This document shows, piece by piece, positions 5,743 through 5,907 of a DNA stretch of 5,907 bases. The position numbers and the translations under genes were made by a program. How positions within the stretch are numbered: position 1 is the first letter of the stretch; every line of letters starts with the position of its first letter. This stretch comes from an uncultured Porticoccus sp. (GTDB lineage Bacteria; Pseudomonadota; Gammaproteobacteria; Pseudomonadales; Porticoccaceae). The stretch lies in contig CATLZI010000139.1 in the NCBI GenBank assembly GCA_950063125.1, forward strand, positions 1 through 5,907. Direction: 5' to 3'. The notes under the pieces were generated by a model that searched no databases, was not told the origin of the DNA, and saw only the letters and a program-made list of their open reading frames with translations.

Positions 5743-5907
5743 GCCCTCACCACCCTCAGTACCCTGGTATTTTCCGAGAAGCAGATTCTTGCCACCGACG
5801 GCCGCTGGTTTACAGTGCGGATCATGCCCTATCGCCGACTGGACAATGTGATTGACGGGGTGGTGATCACCCTGCTCGACATTACCGAGACCAAGGAATT
5901 GGAGCAG
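5734..5907 (+). CDS. PAS-domain fragment of a CheB/CheR-PAS type signalling protein, 5'-truncated and running off the window
   Basis: In this frame the plus strand reads DDDALTTLSTLVFSEKQI, LATDGRWFTVRIMPYRRLDN and VIDGVVITLLDITETKELEQ, still open at the window end. The block RW..VRIMPYR.LDNVIDGVVIT..DIT is the hallmark of the PAS domain after the CheR part of CheB/CheR hybrid chemotaxis proteins, which often continue into histidine kinase or further PAS domains. The upstream CheB and CheR regions are absent: before about 5734 the same frame runs antisense through the BON fragment until a TGA at 5668-5670. There is no plausible start codon or ribosome site before the conserved block, so this piece is not a complete gene as it stands. 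Assignment rests on motif memory. Confidence 0.65.

Noticed and set aside
5607..5825. Minus-strand 72-codon frame
   Set aside because: It is out of frame with the BON reading and antisense to PAS. Its serine-rich stretch is typical of a shadow frame.
5420..5851. Plus-strand 143-codon frame with an arginine-rich start
   Set aside because: It crosses the terminator and the BON fragment antisense and is out of frame with the PAS fragment. The conserved motifs lie in other frames.

Overview
The window looks like chromosomal DNA from a gammaproteobacterium, probably a marine or salt-tolerant one. This is an inference from gene content: a compatible-solute (BCCT) transporter, multidomain cyclic-di-GMP proteins, an EAL-HDOD protein, a BON-domain protein and a CheB/CheR-type PAS fragment. 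Base composition drifts along the window by eye: the transporter is GC-rich, the GGDEF gene intermediate, and the EAL-HDOD gene and its upstream region clearly AT-richer. No tRNA, rRNA, CRISPR array, insertion sequence or phage gene is visible.

Layout. At the left edge a possible 19-residue hydrophobic micro-ORF lies on the minus strand (11-70). A complete BCCT-family transporter follows on the plus strand (298-1938). It converges on a minus-strand GAF-PAS-GGDEF diguanylate cyclase (2171-3655); the gap between them holds a long dyad that may terminate both transcripts. A 313-base gap (3656-3968) holds a good candidate promoter for the cyclase, a perfect 7-bp dyad in its leader, and a plus-strand terminator-like hairpin with no obvious gene to serve. 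Next, on the minus strand, is a complete EAL-HDOD protein (3969-5165). A gap of about 420 bases (5166-5583) holds direct and inverted repeats upstream of the EAL-HDOD gene and a strong intrinsic terminator for the next gene.

The right edge is the oddest part. The last about 50 codons of a BON-domain protein (minus strand, stop at 5584-5586) are joined near 5731-5745 to a PAS-domain fragment reading the other way (plus strand, open to the window end). Both have lost their 5' parts at the same point. This is either a real inversion/deletion scar or a chimeric assembly join.

Functionally, the two central genes form a cyclic-di-GMP neighbourhood: a ligand- or redox-sensing synthase with an intact product-inhibition site, next to a putative degrading or binding EAL-HDOD protein. 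The gap between them, with its own promoter candidate, suggests separate control rather than one tight operon. No clearly new multi-gene system is evident. The best leads are the edge junction, the unexplained plus-strand terminator, and the altered substrate-site residues of the transporter.
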